A stretch of DNA of 64,000 nt from Dermatemys mawii (lineage: Eukaryota; Chordata; Testudines; Dermatemydidae), in assembly GCA_007922305.1 (NCBI GenBank), contig ML677335.1, positions 34,116,952-34,180,951 of the forward strand, given 5' to 3'. A program made the position numbers and the translations under genes. Below, piece by piece: positions 47,340-59,314 of the stretch. The notes under the pieces were generated by a model, which saw only the letters and a program-made list of their open reading frames with translations, was not told where the DNA came from and ran no database searches. Positions within the stretch are counted from its first letter, which is position 1. The number at the start of each line of letters is the position of its first letter.

Positions 47340-50300
47340 TGCCGGCACCATTAGAAGCCACAAATACCGAAGGAATTCAGACACAAGCCCATACCATTTA
47401 CCAGACTCAGCAAGGGATTGTGAGTTCAAATAAATTCTGATAGTGGCACTGATACCACATGCAAAATCCTATGGTCAGGGTCTGGTACAAGGTTTTATCT
47501 ATGCTCCATACTTAACATAATGCCATCTCCTGCTGCCCTAGGGAATCACAAGCTGGAACCACAGAGAAATCATGAGTCTTTTATATGACAGGGCAGAGCT
47601 ATTTTTCTGTCTATGTTCTTATACAGGTGTCCAGCACTGGCTATTTTTTAACTTTTTTTTTTTTCAGCTCTGATGTTTCCAGGATTTCTGATTTTCCCCA
47701 TTTAGCCTGGTATCATTTGGGTTCAGTTGTCTTAAGCAAACAAAGTCCTATGTGAACACCACAAATTCACAACTGTTAATAGCAATACAAATGCTCATTG
47801 TTCAAACAAGGTGAAAGGCTAGACTTTTAGACACTGAAGAAAGAAATCCATTAATTGAATAACTACATCAAAACCAAAAAAAAAAAAAAGTGACACAAAA
47901 ATGACTTTACCATTAAATTTCCACATGCATGAAAGGTTCATAATCTACTGTAATTCTCTGCATTTATATGGAAATGAAGGTAGCCTAGTAACTGAATGTA
48001 TTATTACTTTCTGCTTTAATATACTGACCTCTGGTTCTCTGCTGCTGTGAGTTTTAGTCTCAGATGAGCCTTCAGACTCAAGATAAGATTACAGTAATGG
48101 AACTCTACACACACTCACAGTATCACACTCTTTTTAAATAGTTTACAGAGCCCCTGATGTGATTGGTGACTGATTTAAACAAAGAGCTCATGCAGACATA
48201 TAGTAACAACATGATGTTCTTCACCAAATAGATTTCTATAAAGTATATGTAGGTGGTGGTGAGTGGGGGATTGGATGATGGTACCTGCAAATTTAGAAGA
48301 GATCTTTACTTATTTTTAAGGTGGGATTCAGCACCCAGATTGTTGCTGAAGTGGAAATTTATAGGCAGTGCATTCATCCCTAATCAGACTGCTAGTCGCC
48401 TCTCACCAATCATTTTCCTAGAGTCTGAAATAGAATTCTTTCTTGTGATTGTCAAGAGATGGATCTAGCTCTGATTCTTCTGAGTATAGTCCAGCTACCT
48501 CCATAGACAAATAAGTATTTCTTTTTGCTGCAATCAAACTGCTTATGAAATGGTCACAGGTTAGTTAGAAAGTTAGCTCCTACATCCATATTTAATGTTC
48601 CTAAATAAAGTGGCTTGCTTTTTAAGGTGCTAGGCACTTGCAAATTCCATGGAGTTTAATAGGAATTTTGAAAAATTAGGCTGCTTGTATTTAGGTGTCT
48701 AACATTAGGTGTCCAGGTTTAAAATGTCTAGCCTTTTAGAAAATAACAATGATATCAAAGAACTTTAATCTCATCATCCTTCAGGCAGGATCTCAGACAT
48801 GGATGCTCTTAAGCAGACTCATACCTTTCTGAACTCAAACACCACATGCGTCCCTACTGTTGTGACTATTAAAATTTGATTATGATAATGACTGTGGTGA
48901 ATGGTCACTGAAAGAAAAATGACACTAAATTTCATCAGGGCATAATCCAAAACAATCAATGTTTGCTGTTCTGTAGACTTTACTGGGCTTTGGATCAGGA
49001 TGTAAGTGCACTTGATAGAAATATGAAAATAACGCTGAATATAAAATTAGTCACAGGTGCTTAACAACAGAGCACTTTGGGGGTTGTGTCCCCATGGCTC
49101 TGGCCCTAATCCAGTGAAATGAGTAAAGCAAGTGTAGGATGCCATACCCTAATAATTAAGACTGTATAAAATTTGTAGCAAGAGATCTAGCATAAAGGTA
49201 ATGAAATCAACCAAATATCTGACTGCAATTTTTCCTCTTGGGTCCACACAGGGCCATCAAAAGTAACCACTGCGTGTTACACATTATAGCAGAAAATTAA
49301 TTTTAAATCTAGTCCCTAGCCTATTCTATAGCAAGGCCTAAATAAAGTGTTCTAAAAAATCCTAAGTTTTAAATAGCCTATAAATTCCCCAACCTTGCCA
49401 GCTCCTCCCAACTCTGTTTAATCTTCTTCCTGTAAGTGTTAATGACCCAATGACTTGGTCAAATGCCCCCTTCATCTAACAAGGGAACAAAGAAAATACT
49501 ATTTTGTAAGGTGACACCATGTGAAGAAGGTGACCAATCACACAATGAGAACAAATAATGTAATTAATAATTTGTGAAAAACCCCTAGGTTGAAATACAC
49601 TTGTATAGCACCGATCCAGAAAAGCATGTGACTTGTTGTAATGTCCTGCCTCTTTAAATGGTTGGGCACTGTGTACTCAGTTCAAAGCCTCCCTTCAGTT
49701 TGTCCTTGTTTGGTATCAGAACAAGAAAGCCATGCCAGCAGATGAAGGTGTTTAAATCCACTCCTGCTGTGTTTATGTCCTTCTCTGCTGAGTCCACATA
49801 TAACAGTAGATCCTGTGCCTTTAAAATTACCAGGTATTTAAATTCTTTACTGGATTAGGGCCATAGAGTCCATGTTGCACTGTTACAAATAATGAATCAA
49901 TTTGAAAAAGGCACAGTTCAAAAACAGTTTGGAAAAAAAAGGAGGGGGAGGGATAATTTGGCTGAATTGATCACTATGAATAATTGTCCCAGCTTTAGTA
50001 TCAGACATACAGAATTTCACCCAATTTACTTTTTCCCTCCCGTCCCTGAGGTGTAGAAGTCTCTAGCAGAGCTATTTGAATGAATAAGGCAAACAGGTCA
50101 GTCATAGATGCACACTGGCAGTTCGGTGAACTTTATACCTGTTCATGGACATTCATCTTGCAAGTCTGACAAGTGGGAAACAAGCTGAACAAAGATAACT
50201 CTAATCTTCCCCGCATACGCAACATAAAAGGCGCTCTAGACGGAACTGATATGTGGATTATTAAATTTTTTGATTCATATCAAATCCTTTATTTAATTTT

Positions 50301-51650
50301 TGTAAGAGTCTGTGTCCCTAATAAGCTAAGTAGCAATCTCTTTCATTATTACTTTTTACTTGCAGCCAGGTTATATTGCGAGTAGACATCTCTCACGCAA
50401 AACAGCGGTTTATGGATTGTAAATTAAAAGCATGACATGACACCTGAGGTAACATTAGCTGCAGTGCACAGCCTATTCCTGAATAGCAAAGATCCTCTCT
50501 ACAGCATAGTAATGGCAGTTTATTCTTCCCCACCTTTACTTTTACTGTGAATATAGTGGGTGTTAGAGAAGTTTCTTTCATTCTCTTGTGTGTTATTTAA
50601 TCATTTTGGTCTTTATTTGTTGGTGCTTGCTAGCCACGGTAAAGCTTCATTATACATTAATAGTTAAACTTTAATATTAACATGTATATTTTCAAACAGC
50701 TTAATCTATTCAGAGCGTTTTAATTTGTTACATTTGCTCTGTCTCTAGCCATCAGGGGATTTCTTTTATCTCCAATATTGCTGAAGTTTTATCTTTACCC
50801 TCCAGTAAAGTTCAAGTCTAAACAGAGCTTGCCTTGTCCTCTCTCAGATAATCCCTTTTGCTAGACTTGGTCAGGAGACACTGAACTGAAGCGTGGCTGC
50901 TCAAGTTTGCCCAAACATTGCATGATTTGGGGTCAGAGTGATGAGAAAATTTTATCAAGCAGCATCATACAATTTTTAAATCAATACAAGACAAGAATAT
51001 CTCATACTTTTTTTTCAAGAATGTGGAAAAAATACATTTTTTTTCAGCAGAGCTCAAAATTGAAGCACAGAAAAGGAAAATTGTTATGAGGGGGAAAACT
51101 GTGTTTTTTTCATCTTTTCCATAAGCTGAACAATGAAATATCGTTAAAGTAATAAATTATTAAACAAATCAATAGCTAATTATAAAAAAGCACCTGGTGC
51201 TATTCATTCACTTTGCCACATATCCCATCAAATACATCACTGTACGAATACAACAAAATATATGGCAGTTTGCTTTGTACAGCAAAAAGCGGGACTGAAC
51301 TATCATAATGTGACCTGGAATCTCAGCAAATTCCCCTTAGGTTTAAAGGAGGCAAAAGTCAGGTGCCCTTGTTGCTCTTTTGAGCACAGAATTTATCAGC
51401 TGTACACAATAATGCATGCAGATATTTAGGAGACGAATTGGATTTTTTTTCCCTACATTGCAAATATCATCTCAATTGATTACAACGGCATGTTTTCTGC
51501 TTTTCTGAAGGGTCCACAACTGAGCGTAATAGGAAAGTAATGCAAGAATATAAAGTCATGTGCCTATGCTCCACTTGGTTAAATTCATTAGCTACATAGC
51601 CACTGAAGCACAGAACTCTCACTGCTCTGAAGAACATCTCTTACCTATAT
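47340..51650. other. Unique AT-rich DNA, nothing firm
   Basis: No gene was found. A poly-A tract lies near 47876-47890. About 48640-48740 ('aaggtgctaggcacttgcaaattccatgg', 'taggtgtctaacattaggtgtcc') resembles the repeat at 63836. About 48935-49010 is a short ancient repeat. The stretch 50210-50770 is repeat-free and rich in TTAAT words, possibly conserved non-coding DNA. Confidence 0.35.
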
Positions 51651-51835
51651 CCATGTGGTATTGGTACATGTTGTACATGTGAAGTGTAGGTGGCACCAGC
51701 CAGCCACTCCTGTTAACTTTGATGAGGGTTATACTTGCTTACCTCAGGCCAAATTTGGTCCTCTTCTCATCTGCCAGTTCTTTATCATCAAAGATCCCCC
51801 AGGGCAAGAAACTCCATTAATTACTCCGCTTCAGG

Positions 51836-52440
51836 GTGAAAAATAAGATTCCACTACCAAACTCACCAGCTGAAGGAATGATCATGCCTACACTTCCTGA
51901 ATATTACCAAAGACAATTCATTGGTGATCTTCCAGAAAACACCATCCTAGCCAATTTGGATATAGACACTCTCTACACCAACATTCCACACAAAGAGGGA
52001 CTACAAGCTGTCAGGAACAGTATCCCTGATAATGTCATGGAAAAAGTGGTGGCTGAGCTTCGTGACTTTGTCCTCACCCATAACTATTTCATATTTGGGG
52101 ACAATTTATATCTTCAAGTCAGCGGCACTGCTATGGGTACCTGCATGGCCCCACAGTATGCCAACATTTTTATGGCTGACTTAGAACAACACTTCTTCAG
52201 CTCTCATCCCCTAGCATCCCTACTCTACTTGCACTACATTGATTACATCTTCATCATCTGGACCCATGGGAAGGAGACCCTTGAGGAATTCCACCAGGAT
52301 TTCAACAACTTCCATCCCACCATCAACCTCAGCCTGGACCAGACCACACGAGAGATCCACTTCCTGCACAGTACTGTGCAAGTAAGCGATGGTCACAAAC
52401 ACCACCCTATACCGGAAACCTACTGACCACTGTCCTAGAT
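51836..52440 (+). pseudogene. Penelope-like element reverse transcriptase, inactive fragment
   Basis: An open frame of 196 codons has no natural start. It encodes the central PLE reverse transcriptase: LDIDTLYTNIPHKEG (motif A region), then GTAMGTCMAPQYANIFM (motif B), then LHYIDYIFIIW, where the catalytic YxDD pair should read IDD. It ends in HPTINLSLD...IHFLHSTV. The second catalytic Asp is Tyr, so the enzyme would be dead. After 52390 the frame shifts: the +1 frame gives TTLYRKPTDHC, the expected continuation. The GIY-YIG endonuclease and N-terminus are missing. Confidence 0.85.
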
Positions 52441-52539
52441 ATAAGAAAGGACAAAAAGCCATTTTTTCATCCATCACTTGAGAGGTTAAAAGGATCAGAG
52501 AACATTGGATCCTTCACCCAAGGGGACTGATGTCTCAGG

Positions 52540-53035
52540 GAATATAGGTGAGACACCTGGTTAGGCAAAAATTGTAACTTGCTGCCATTCATTTTTTAGT
52601 CTTAGATGCATATTTTACTTGTGCTTGGTTGTAACAACTTCTATCTTAATGCCTTATCTTGATGACATCTTATCTTGGTGTCTTTTAAACCTATGACCTC
52701 TTGTTTAATAAACTTGTTTTACTTTTACTATAAGCCAATCACTTTGAAATAAAAACCCCTGTTAAATTAATGAGTTGATGTTTACTAATGTCTCTTTAAA
52801 GGAGCAGCACACTTAACTTGTGTGAGTACTCCAGGAAAGGGCTGAAAAACTGCAGAGCAGACAGTTTGGGGGAAATTTGGTACTGACCAGGGATTTTGGG
52901 GTCACTCTGCAAAAAGTAACGGGGCAGTGGACGCCTGGGTCTGAACTATTTGTTGTCAGGGCTCTAAGCCCCAGCAGCATAAAATTTAAGGCACCCAGAG
53001 TTGTAGGGCAGAGTTTCTGATCTGAGTATCATGGT
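52540..53035 (+). mobile_element. LTR-like retrotransposon remnant, plus orientation
   Basis: 'gtgagacacctggttaggcaaaaattgtaac' leads into 'cttgtttaataaacttgttttac' and 'gaaataaaaacccctg' (two polyadenylation-type signals). A U5-like segment 'ggagcagcacacttaac', 'cagtttgggggaaatttggtactg' follows. The layout fits a plus-strand LTR. It lies right after the PLE fragment; the two are probably independent insertions. No TSD verified. Confidence 0.55.
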
Positions 53036-53039
53036 GTTT

Positions 53040-54230
53040 TATCTTAAACAATATGACCATTTCCCTTCATGGTGGTGGTAGTAATCAGGAAAAGATGGCG
53101 GGTATCTGCAGCTCTGAAAATTAAGACTGAGTACATCTTCCAATGAACTTCTGCTTCCCCCCTCTCCCCAATAGTATGTTCCAGAGATACAAATTTTCTG
53201 CTCAGTAATTGTGCCTGTAAAGTAAACTCATTAGCAAAGAATGGGCAGGTAAATCTAACCTGTTTTTTTCTCCTGTGCTTAAAATAACTCTCATTTATCA
53301 CAGAAAGCTCAGTGACAGTATCATTCTTGATGTTATTTACACAGGGGTGAATAGGGGTTGTAATTGCAACGCACTAACCAGCAATTTTGATATTTGGTTG
53401 ACATGGTCTAGGAAATCCATTATTTGTTCATGCCAAAGACGACAAGGAAGACTTCATAAAGAAAGGACTAACTCATCATGTGATGTACCTTTGCAAAACA
53501 ACAAGGAAGGGACATGAACAACTAAAATGTATTTCTTGGCAATAGTCCAGCCCTTTGCTGTGTATTAATTAGCAATGATTGTCTTTGTGACTTTTGAGAA
53601 CATATTTGCTTTGGTGCAAATCAGAGATTATGCCATGCCTTTCAAAGCTGGTTGTCTATTGACATAAATGTAATACTTCTTTCAGCTTAACAATGTAAAG
53701 TTGAACTTTTTTCCTTTGTTTAAGCTCTGCCGTTGGCAGTTAAGACAGAAATAAATAAAGAATCAAAGAGAATTATCTATTCAGTAACATTCACTATTTA
53801 TGTTTAACAGTTTTTACTTCAGTAGACTGAGTTGTTTCATTTTTTGTGTTTTGTTTCATTTTCTTGACTATTCTTTTTCAACCAAATGAAAAGGACAAAA
53901 CAAACAAATAAATAAATAAATAAATACAACAAATCTGCCATAGATTTTTTGAAAAAAGAAACTGCCAGTGTCTTTTTGTTTTTAGCCAGCTGCAAGTATC
54001 ATTGCTGGAAGCTTCTGAAAGAAAAGGAGAGAAAAAATTATTTCCAAAGGAACTCAGTGAAAATCTTCCATACACATATAATCAAAAGGCTGTGACTTCT
54101 ACAAATATAGTTTGGATGTCTTCTTATCAAACTCTTTCATATAATTGCATATGTCACAAATCAACCTGTTATTAAATTCATTTACTAGAAGAGAAAACAG
54201 CTCATTGGATTTTTGTAGGTTATTCACCTC
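53040..54230. other. Unique DNA with an (AAAT)n tract
   Basis: No gene was found. The frames at 53044-53517 and 53878-54075 lack any signature. Confidence 0.4.
53904..53926. repeat. (AAAT)n microsatellite
   Basis: About five and a half aaat units. Confidence 0.9.
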
Positions 54231-54242
54231 TGTCTACATTTG

Positions 54243-54407
54243 AGAGAGACAATGTAGGTAGGGCGATATCTTTTACAGTAGCAACTCCTGCTGGTGGAAG
54301 ATACAAGCTTCTGAGCTACATAGAAGTCTTTTTCAGATCTCAGGAAGGAAGCAGCTCCACTCACCTTATCTCATGTCCTCAGACCAACATGGCTACAACA
54401 TCATCTC
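54243..54407. mobile_element. Penelope-like terminal fragment, second subfamily, 10-bp TSD
   Basis: 'agagagacaatgtaggtagggcgatatctttta', 'aactcctgctggtggaagatacaagcttctgagc' and 'catggctacaacatcatctc' match, diverged, the left-arm words of the fold-back at 35074-35278. The flanks share an exact 10-bp duplication, tctacatttg (54233-54242 and 54408-54417). It is a single-arm copy of 165 bp with no coding sequence. Confidence 0.75.
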
Positions 54408-54419
54408 TCTACATTTGTA

Positions 54420-55222
54420 ATGAATTTTATTGTACTCAATTTTCATGTCAAACATGACGTACTATTTGGACAGACAGACTCTACCCTATCACTGTTAGAA
54501 TTCCTCCTTTTTCAAATATCCTGAGAAGAATATAATAGCCAAATTACGATACCATTATTCTTGTTGAATAGAACCTTAAATCATGAGTGGTATCAGTGAA
54601 GTTACTGGAGATACTAGTCAGTGTGATTGAGAGTGTGAAAATCTGGCTGTAAATGCTGGTTTCCCCCAGCAGACAACAAAGTCTAGTGATCATTGTTGTG
54701 GTTGTTGACATTTGGTTAATTACAGAGGTGTTGGTCATAATTCCCTAGGTGAAGTTACATTCTGAAACAAGCTGATATGAATACAGATTTCTGCATTTTT
54801 CTCTCTCTGTGTACATGGTCTTTCCTCACAGAAGGTTAGGGGGGTTTTAATGCATTTTGGTTGTTTTCCTTAATTTTGTGTAATAAATTTGTAATATAAG
54901 TGTTTTCAATTAATCTGTGGCTGAAATATGACAGGATTTCTCATGGTGGTTATTTTTGCTTTTGATCCCCACACAAATCTTGGAAGCAACATTGTCTCTC
55001 TGCACAAGAGTTAGGAAAGCCCTCAATCTTGAGCAGACTAGATACAATGGGTCATTTTTAAAAGCAAATATTTAGGATAAATATAAAAAAAACACCCCTT
55101 CCATATACAAATATACTGCAGTTAAATTACCATTAGACAGTTTGCTGGATAGGAGAAAATGTCATGCTATTAATGAGAAGGGTTAATGGGCAAACATATT
55201 GGGCAAACATCCCTCTCCAAAA
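54420..55222. other. Unique AT-rich DNA, nothing recognised
   Basis: No gene or clear repeat was found. Confidence 0.4.
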
Positions 55223-55225
55223 TAC

Positions 55226-55395
55226 ATAGCCAAAAATTTTAAGGCCAGGAGGGAACATGATAATCATCTAGTCTGATCTCCTACATAACACAGGCCACAG
55301 AATCTCACCAAGTTATTACTTCATCAAGCCCATAACTTGTAGTTGAACTACAGCCTGTTTAGGGCTAACCAAAATGTATTACAAATTTCCAAAGG
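55226..55395 (-). mobile_element. CR1 LINE 3' end, minus strand
   Basis: 'attttaaggccaggagggaacatgataatcatctagtctgatctcc' is the inverse of the CR1 3' end ('ggtcccttctggccttaaaat'). It continues 'acataacacaggccacagaatctcacc'. The insertion is short, 5'-truncated and inverted relative to the other CR1 copies in this window. Confidence 0.75.
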
Positions 55396-55399
55396 CATC

Positions 55400-56490
55400 A
55401 ACCTTTTTGTAGAAGTAATTTTAGCTGGGCAGCAGTGTTTCTTATATAACCCAAGAATTCTAACTATTGTACTCTTGTCATCGTTTTAAATGAATGATGA
55501 TATTGGTCTCCAAGATAAGAAATAAAAAAAATAGTGTTTCTCTTTTTGAGGTGATTTTTTGCTTTATTTTGCACTACCTGAAAAAACATGCATGCAGTTA
55601 AGATCTTAAACAAGAAGTTAATTGCTCCCTAAAATATTCACAATGTTTTAGCAGGAATCAATCTACTTTGGGAGGCTTCTCAAAATTTAAGACGTTAATG
55701 GCATCTCTAGTATTTCCTAAGAAAGCAGAGAGGTGGAACGCCAGAAAGAGTTGTTATCATTTCATTTTTTGAGAGCTTTTTTAAAATAATTGTAGCTTTC
55801 TGTAGTGATTAGAAAGCAATGCAAAAACCTGGGTTGAACTGATCTGTCTTCCAACCTGAAATTTTTAGTGCTGATGAGTGCATTGCCTTATAAATTCCAT
55901 TTTGAAAAATGAATAATGTTAATACTGGTCTGTACTGAAGTCCTTAATGCTGTGTTACACCGAAAGAACTAGCTTCATCTGTTTCTCAGCACACCAGCTG
56001 AGTATTCCAATTTATGCCGTCCTTAACACATTTTTCTTGTAATTCTAAACAAAATGGATTTTCTGCTCACTGATAATCTCTGCTAATTGCAATCTAAGTG
56101 AGAATGATGTTTTTATGTTGTAGCTCTATATCTTATTAACATTTACAAATAGCCCTTAGTGCTTTAAAATGCTCTTCTAATGCTCTACTTTTTTAGGTAC
56201 ACTATTTTCTGCTTACTGGTGAAGTGCCTAATGTATGTGTGCACCACGCCCCTTTGTTGACTGGATTCAGCATTGCTCAAGACTATGATTGGCTTGTACT
56301 CCTAACAGAGATGGTCCGTTTGCTAAAGTAGTTTAGAATTGCATTTTTTGGAGCAGCAGGATCCATCTGGCTCCATTGCCAACATTAACTGAGGTTTAAA
56401 AGCTGATGATCATTACCTTGAATTCCTTCTAAAAAGAACTAATCTCCATTTTAGGGCATGCAGCACAGATATGGTGTGCTATCATTGCTC
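55400..56490. other. Unique AT-rich DNA
   Basis: No gene or repeat was recognised. It precedes the candidate exon on the minus-strand downstream side. Confidence 0.4.
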
Positions 56491-56493
56491 TAC

Positions 56494-56586
56494 CTTATCT
56501 GAAAGGTAAACAGTGCCATTCTGCACCAGCTCCAGCTGCTTGAGGACATGTATGATAGTGGCAAGATCCATCAATGTGTAGGCCAG
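56494..56586 (-). CDS. Candidate internal coding exon, unrecognised
   Basis: On the minus strand a pyrimidine-rich acceptor (accttttcctttttcag) precedes a 93-base segment, which is followed by a donor-like aag|gtagag. Only one frame is open through it. It gives exactly 31 codons, starting LAYTLMDLATIIHVLKQLEL and ending NGTVYLSDK, with both ends in phase 0. The peptide looks amphipathic and helix-like and has no low complexity. I do not recognise the protein, and no neighbouring exons were seen. The donor is only moderate. It could be a real exon, a pseudo-exon or chance. Confidence 0.3.
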
Positions 56587-56599
56587 CTGAAAAAGGAAA

Positions 56600-58295
56600 A
56601 GGTAGTTCTGATTATTGATGTTATCTGTGGATTTAGGAGAGTGAAAGCTAGTAAGACTGAGAGTGAAAACCCTTTGGGAAGTGAAGAACAAACAAACAGG
56701 AAGCCACTGCGTCAATACATCTTTAATACTATGGGTACAAAAGTTAATTATTAATGTGCTCTGTGTGGCTTGCCTAATAATTCTCTTTATAGGAAAAGAA
56801 ATCACAATATTTTTATTCAGGCATTGTGTGACAAGAGTCTCCATATGATATGACAAAAAAGAAAAAAAGTAAACCCCCCCCAAAGTTCTCACATATTAAA
56901 CATATCTTTTGTCTTTCTAACACAAAACAAGGAGCTGTCCAAATTATCTTGGATAAGAGGCATTTGTTTCTTGTAGCTTTCTTAAAACTATAACATTATC
57001 AAACCACTGAGTTCAGTTTTTACTAGTAGCCACTTAAGTTACATGCACCAATGATCACGTAAGCATGAAAAGCGTGTCTGAGTTGCAAATCAGGCTTAAA
57101 AATTGGTAAATTTTGGAAGTGCAATAGAAGCAAGTAGCATTACTAAGAATGTATTAATTCATTACTATCACTCCTAGAGGGAGGGAGCTGATTTTGAAGC
57201 AGAGAGAAATGTGGTCTAACAATTTTTTAAAAAAAAAAAATCTGCAGGTTTTCTTCCACCTTGGAATGATTAGGAGCACAATTTTTGAATGCTTATGAAT
57301 TTTATTTATAAAAATATTTCCCCATGTATTTTTACTCTCTTTAATTTTTATTTCTCTTAATACTTCACACCTTCGCATATAATTTTCACAGTCGGTATTA
57401 AATACCATGTTCTAGACAGTTTCCTGAAAGAACTTCAGCTTAGAAAACTGAAATTACAGATATAAGGCAGGTGTAAATTCAGAGAAAGTCAGTGCCTGCT
57501 TTGATAAAGTCAGAGGATCAGCTGGTTCATATCTGCATATGAATTGTAATCATTCACAGTACAGATTATCTATGTGCAGCCTTATGGGAGCTGTCTATAT
57601 TTCATGGAAAGCTAATGAAACTCTTTACTTCTCCTTAGAACACATATGTAAATAATAAACGGTCATAGGCTTTTGGCTTTTTTCCCAAAAGTTTTAGGGA
57701 AACTGATAGCAAAAATCAAACCAAGCCAAAATAAGAACATGAAAATAAAACAGGAACAGTGAGATCTGAAATATCCAAAGACTCTCAGTAGCTAGAATTT
57801 ATGTATGAATTTTGCATAGAAAATGAAGTCCATGTAGCTTAAAAGTGTAATAAGCAAGTTGTGCAGTGATGTAAACAAGATCGGTATAATGTCTAATTAA
57901 ACAATACTTGAGCACTATTTAATTTCATGTTAAACTACCATGGGATGAAACTTGAAAGTTTAGTTTCAGTTTGGATAACTATCCAAAAGTTTGTCTTAGA
58001 AGTTCACCAGATTTGATTGCAGTTGGAAATACTGGGTCTGGAAGTACCGGTTTGATGGGTTATCATTACCCTCCTTCTGGCATCTTATAATCATGCACAG
58101 TAAAGATACCCTTAGCAAGTTCAGAGACCTGATGATTTTCTACTGCCTCAGGGAAATGATGATAATTGTAATGATATTTACATCCATGCAGGATACAACT
58201 ATGATATGTGCTTTCAGTATCTCTCTGTTACCCAGAGACCAGAGTACCATCTCAAAGATACTAAAGAATGCATGTTCAGCCCTGAGAATGGTTTA
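56600..58295. other. Unique AT-rich DNA, nothing recognised
   Basis: An A-run lies near 57229-57240. No repeat boundary is visible. The frames at 57154-57408 and 58093-58296 have no signature. Confidence 0.4.
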
Positions 58296-58299
58296 GAAA

Positions 58300-58555
58300 A
58301 TGTGCTCGTTCCTCCTGTAAGGAGCCTGATCTTCCCTCCATGAGCTGCAGGCAGCTACTGAAGCTGCTCTTCTCTGCAGCTCTTCTTATATGGGCCCATC
58401 CAGCCCTGACTTCTCTCAGCACTTCTCTAATTGGCTGCCTTCTGCGCAGACTCTCTAGGGCCCTCTCTAATTGTATGCCTCCTGTACAGGCTCCATTAAC
58501 CCCTTGTTGGCCAGTGTGAGGCAGATGCCCCATCTCATCTGGCATATAGTGTTTA
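58300..58555. mobile_element. LTR-like fragment
   Basis: A CT-rich block with 'catgagctgcaggcagctactgaagctgctcttctctgcagctc', 'aattggctgccttctgcgcagactctctagggccc' and 'cattaaccccttgttggccagtgtgaggcagatgcc'. This is the style of chelonian LTR 3' halves and resembles the end of the block at 22515-23216. No TSD. The 104-codon minus-strand frame inside is incidental. Confidence 0.5.
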
Positions 58556-58654
58556 TTTGTTTTCCAAGTCTGGTCTAACAATATTCCCAACAGATTCTAA
58601 CTGGATATCAGAAAATGCTTAGAATATGCATGGCCTATTTGTTTCTTGACCATT

Positions 58655-59310
58655 GTTAGCACAGACAGTCACACTTCAGGACAACTGCACCTATATTTTC
58701 CCTCCAAGTCCATCAAAGACACTCACTCTCATGCTTCTGGCTTCTAGCCGTCATCTCTCTGAGATAGAGACCTACATCTCTCCCACTCCTGACAAGGGTT
58801 TTTCCCAGACTGTGCAGTTCCCTGCCTACATGGTGAGTTCCTCAGCAAGTCAGGCTGCTGAAGCAGGGCAACTTAATTTTCTTCTCTGAGGTCATAAACA
58901 GAATAATTGTCCATAGTTAGAAGTTACCACACATCCCTTTCTAAGGAAGTACATTTATTCTTAAGTTGAAAGCATCACAGAGAAACTACATTAAAACCAT
59001 AAAACAACCTACATACATGCTAATTAGCTTATTGGAGATCACCACCATTCCAACAAGGCTTCGGGTTTCTATCTGTGTTTACAAGTTCACACATATCAGA
59101 ACAATATGAGAGTCACTCCTTTATACAGTTTCAGCTTTCGATCTGGGGTCCCTGGGACCAGGTACTCAGCAGACAATTACTGTCTCCTCGGGGTATAACT
59201 TCAAAGAGCTGGGATTTTGCATAACCATTAGGGAAAATTTGCATTCACCTCATCTTTGATATTTCCCAGGAAATATGCTTCACGTGTACGGTCCCAGAAG
59301 TTCATTCTTA
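58655..59310. mobile_element. Possible second LTR-like block
   Basis: 'catcaaagacactcactctcatgcttctgg', 'aagttgaaagcatcacagagaaactacattaaaacc' and 'ctggggtccctgggaccaggtactcagcagacaa' are reminiscent of another LTR family, but boundaries, TSD and orientation are not established. Confidence 0.4.
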
Positions 59311-59314
59311 TCTG

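Noticed and set aside
58276..58590. 104-codon minus-strand frame
   Set aside because: It is contained in the LTR-like block 58300-58555 and has no conserved motif.
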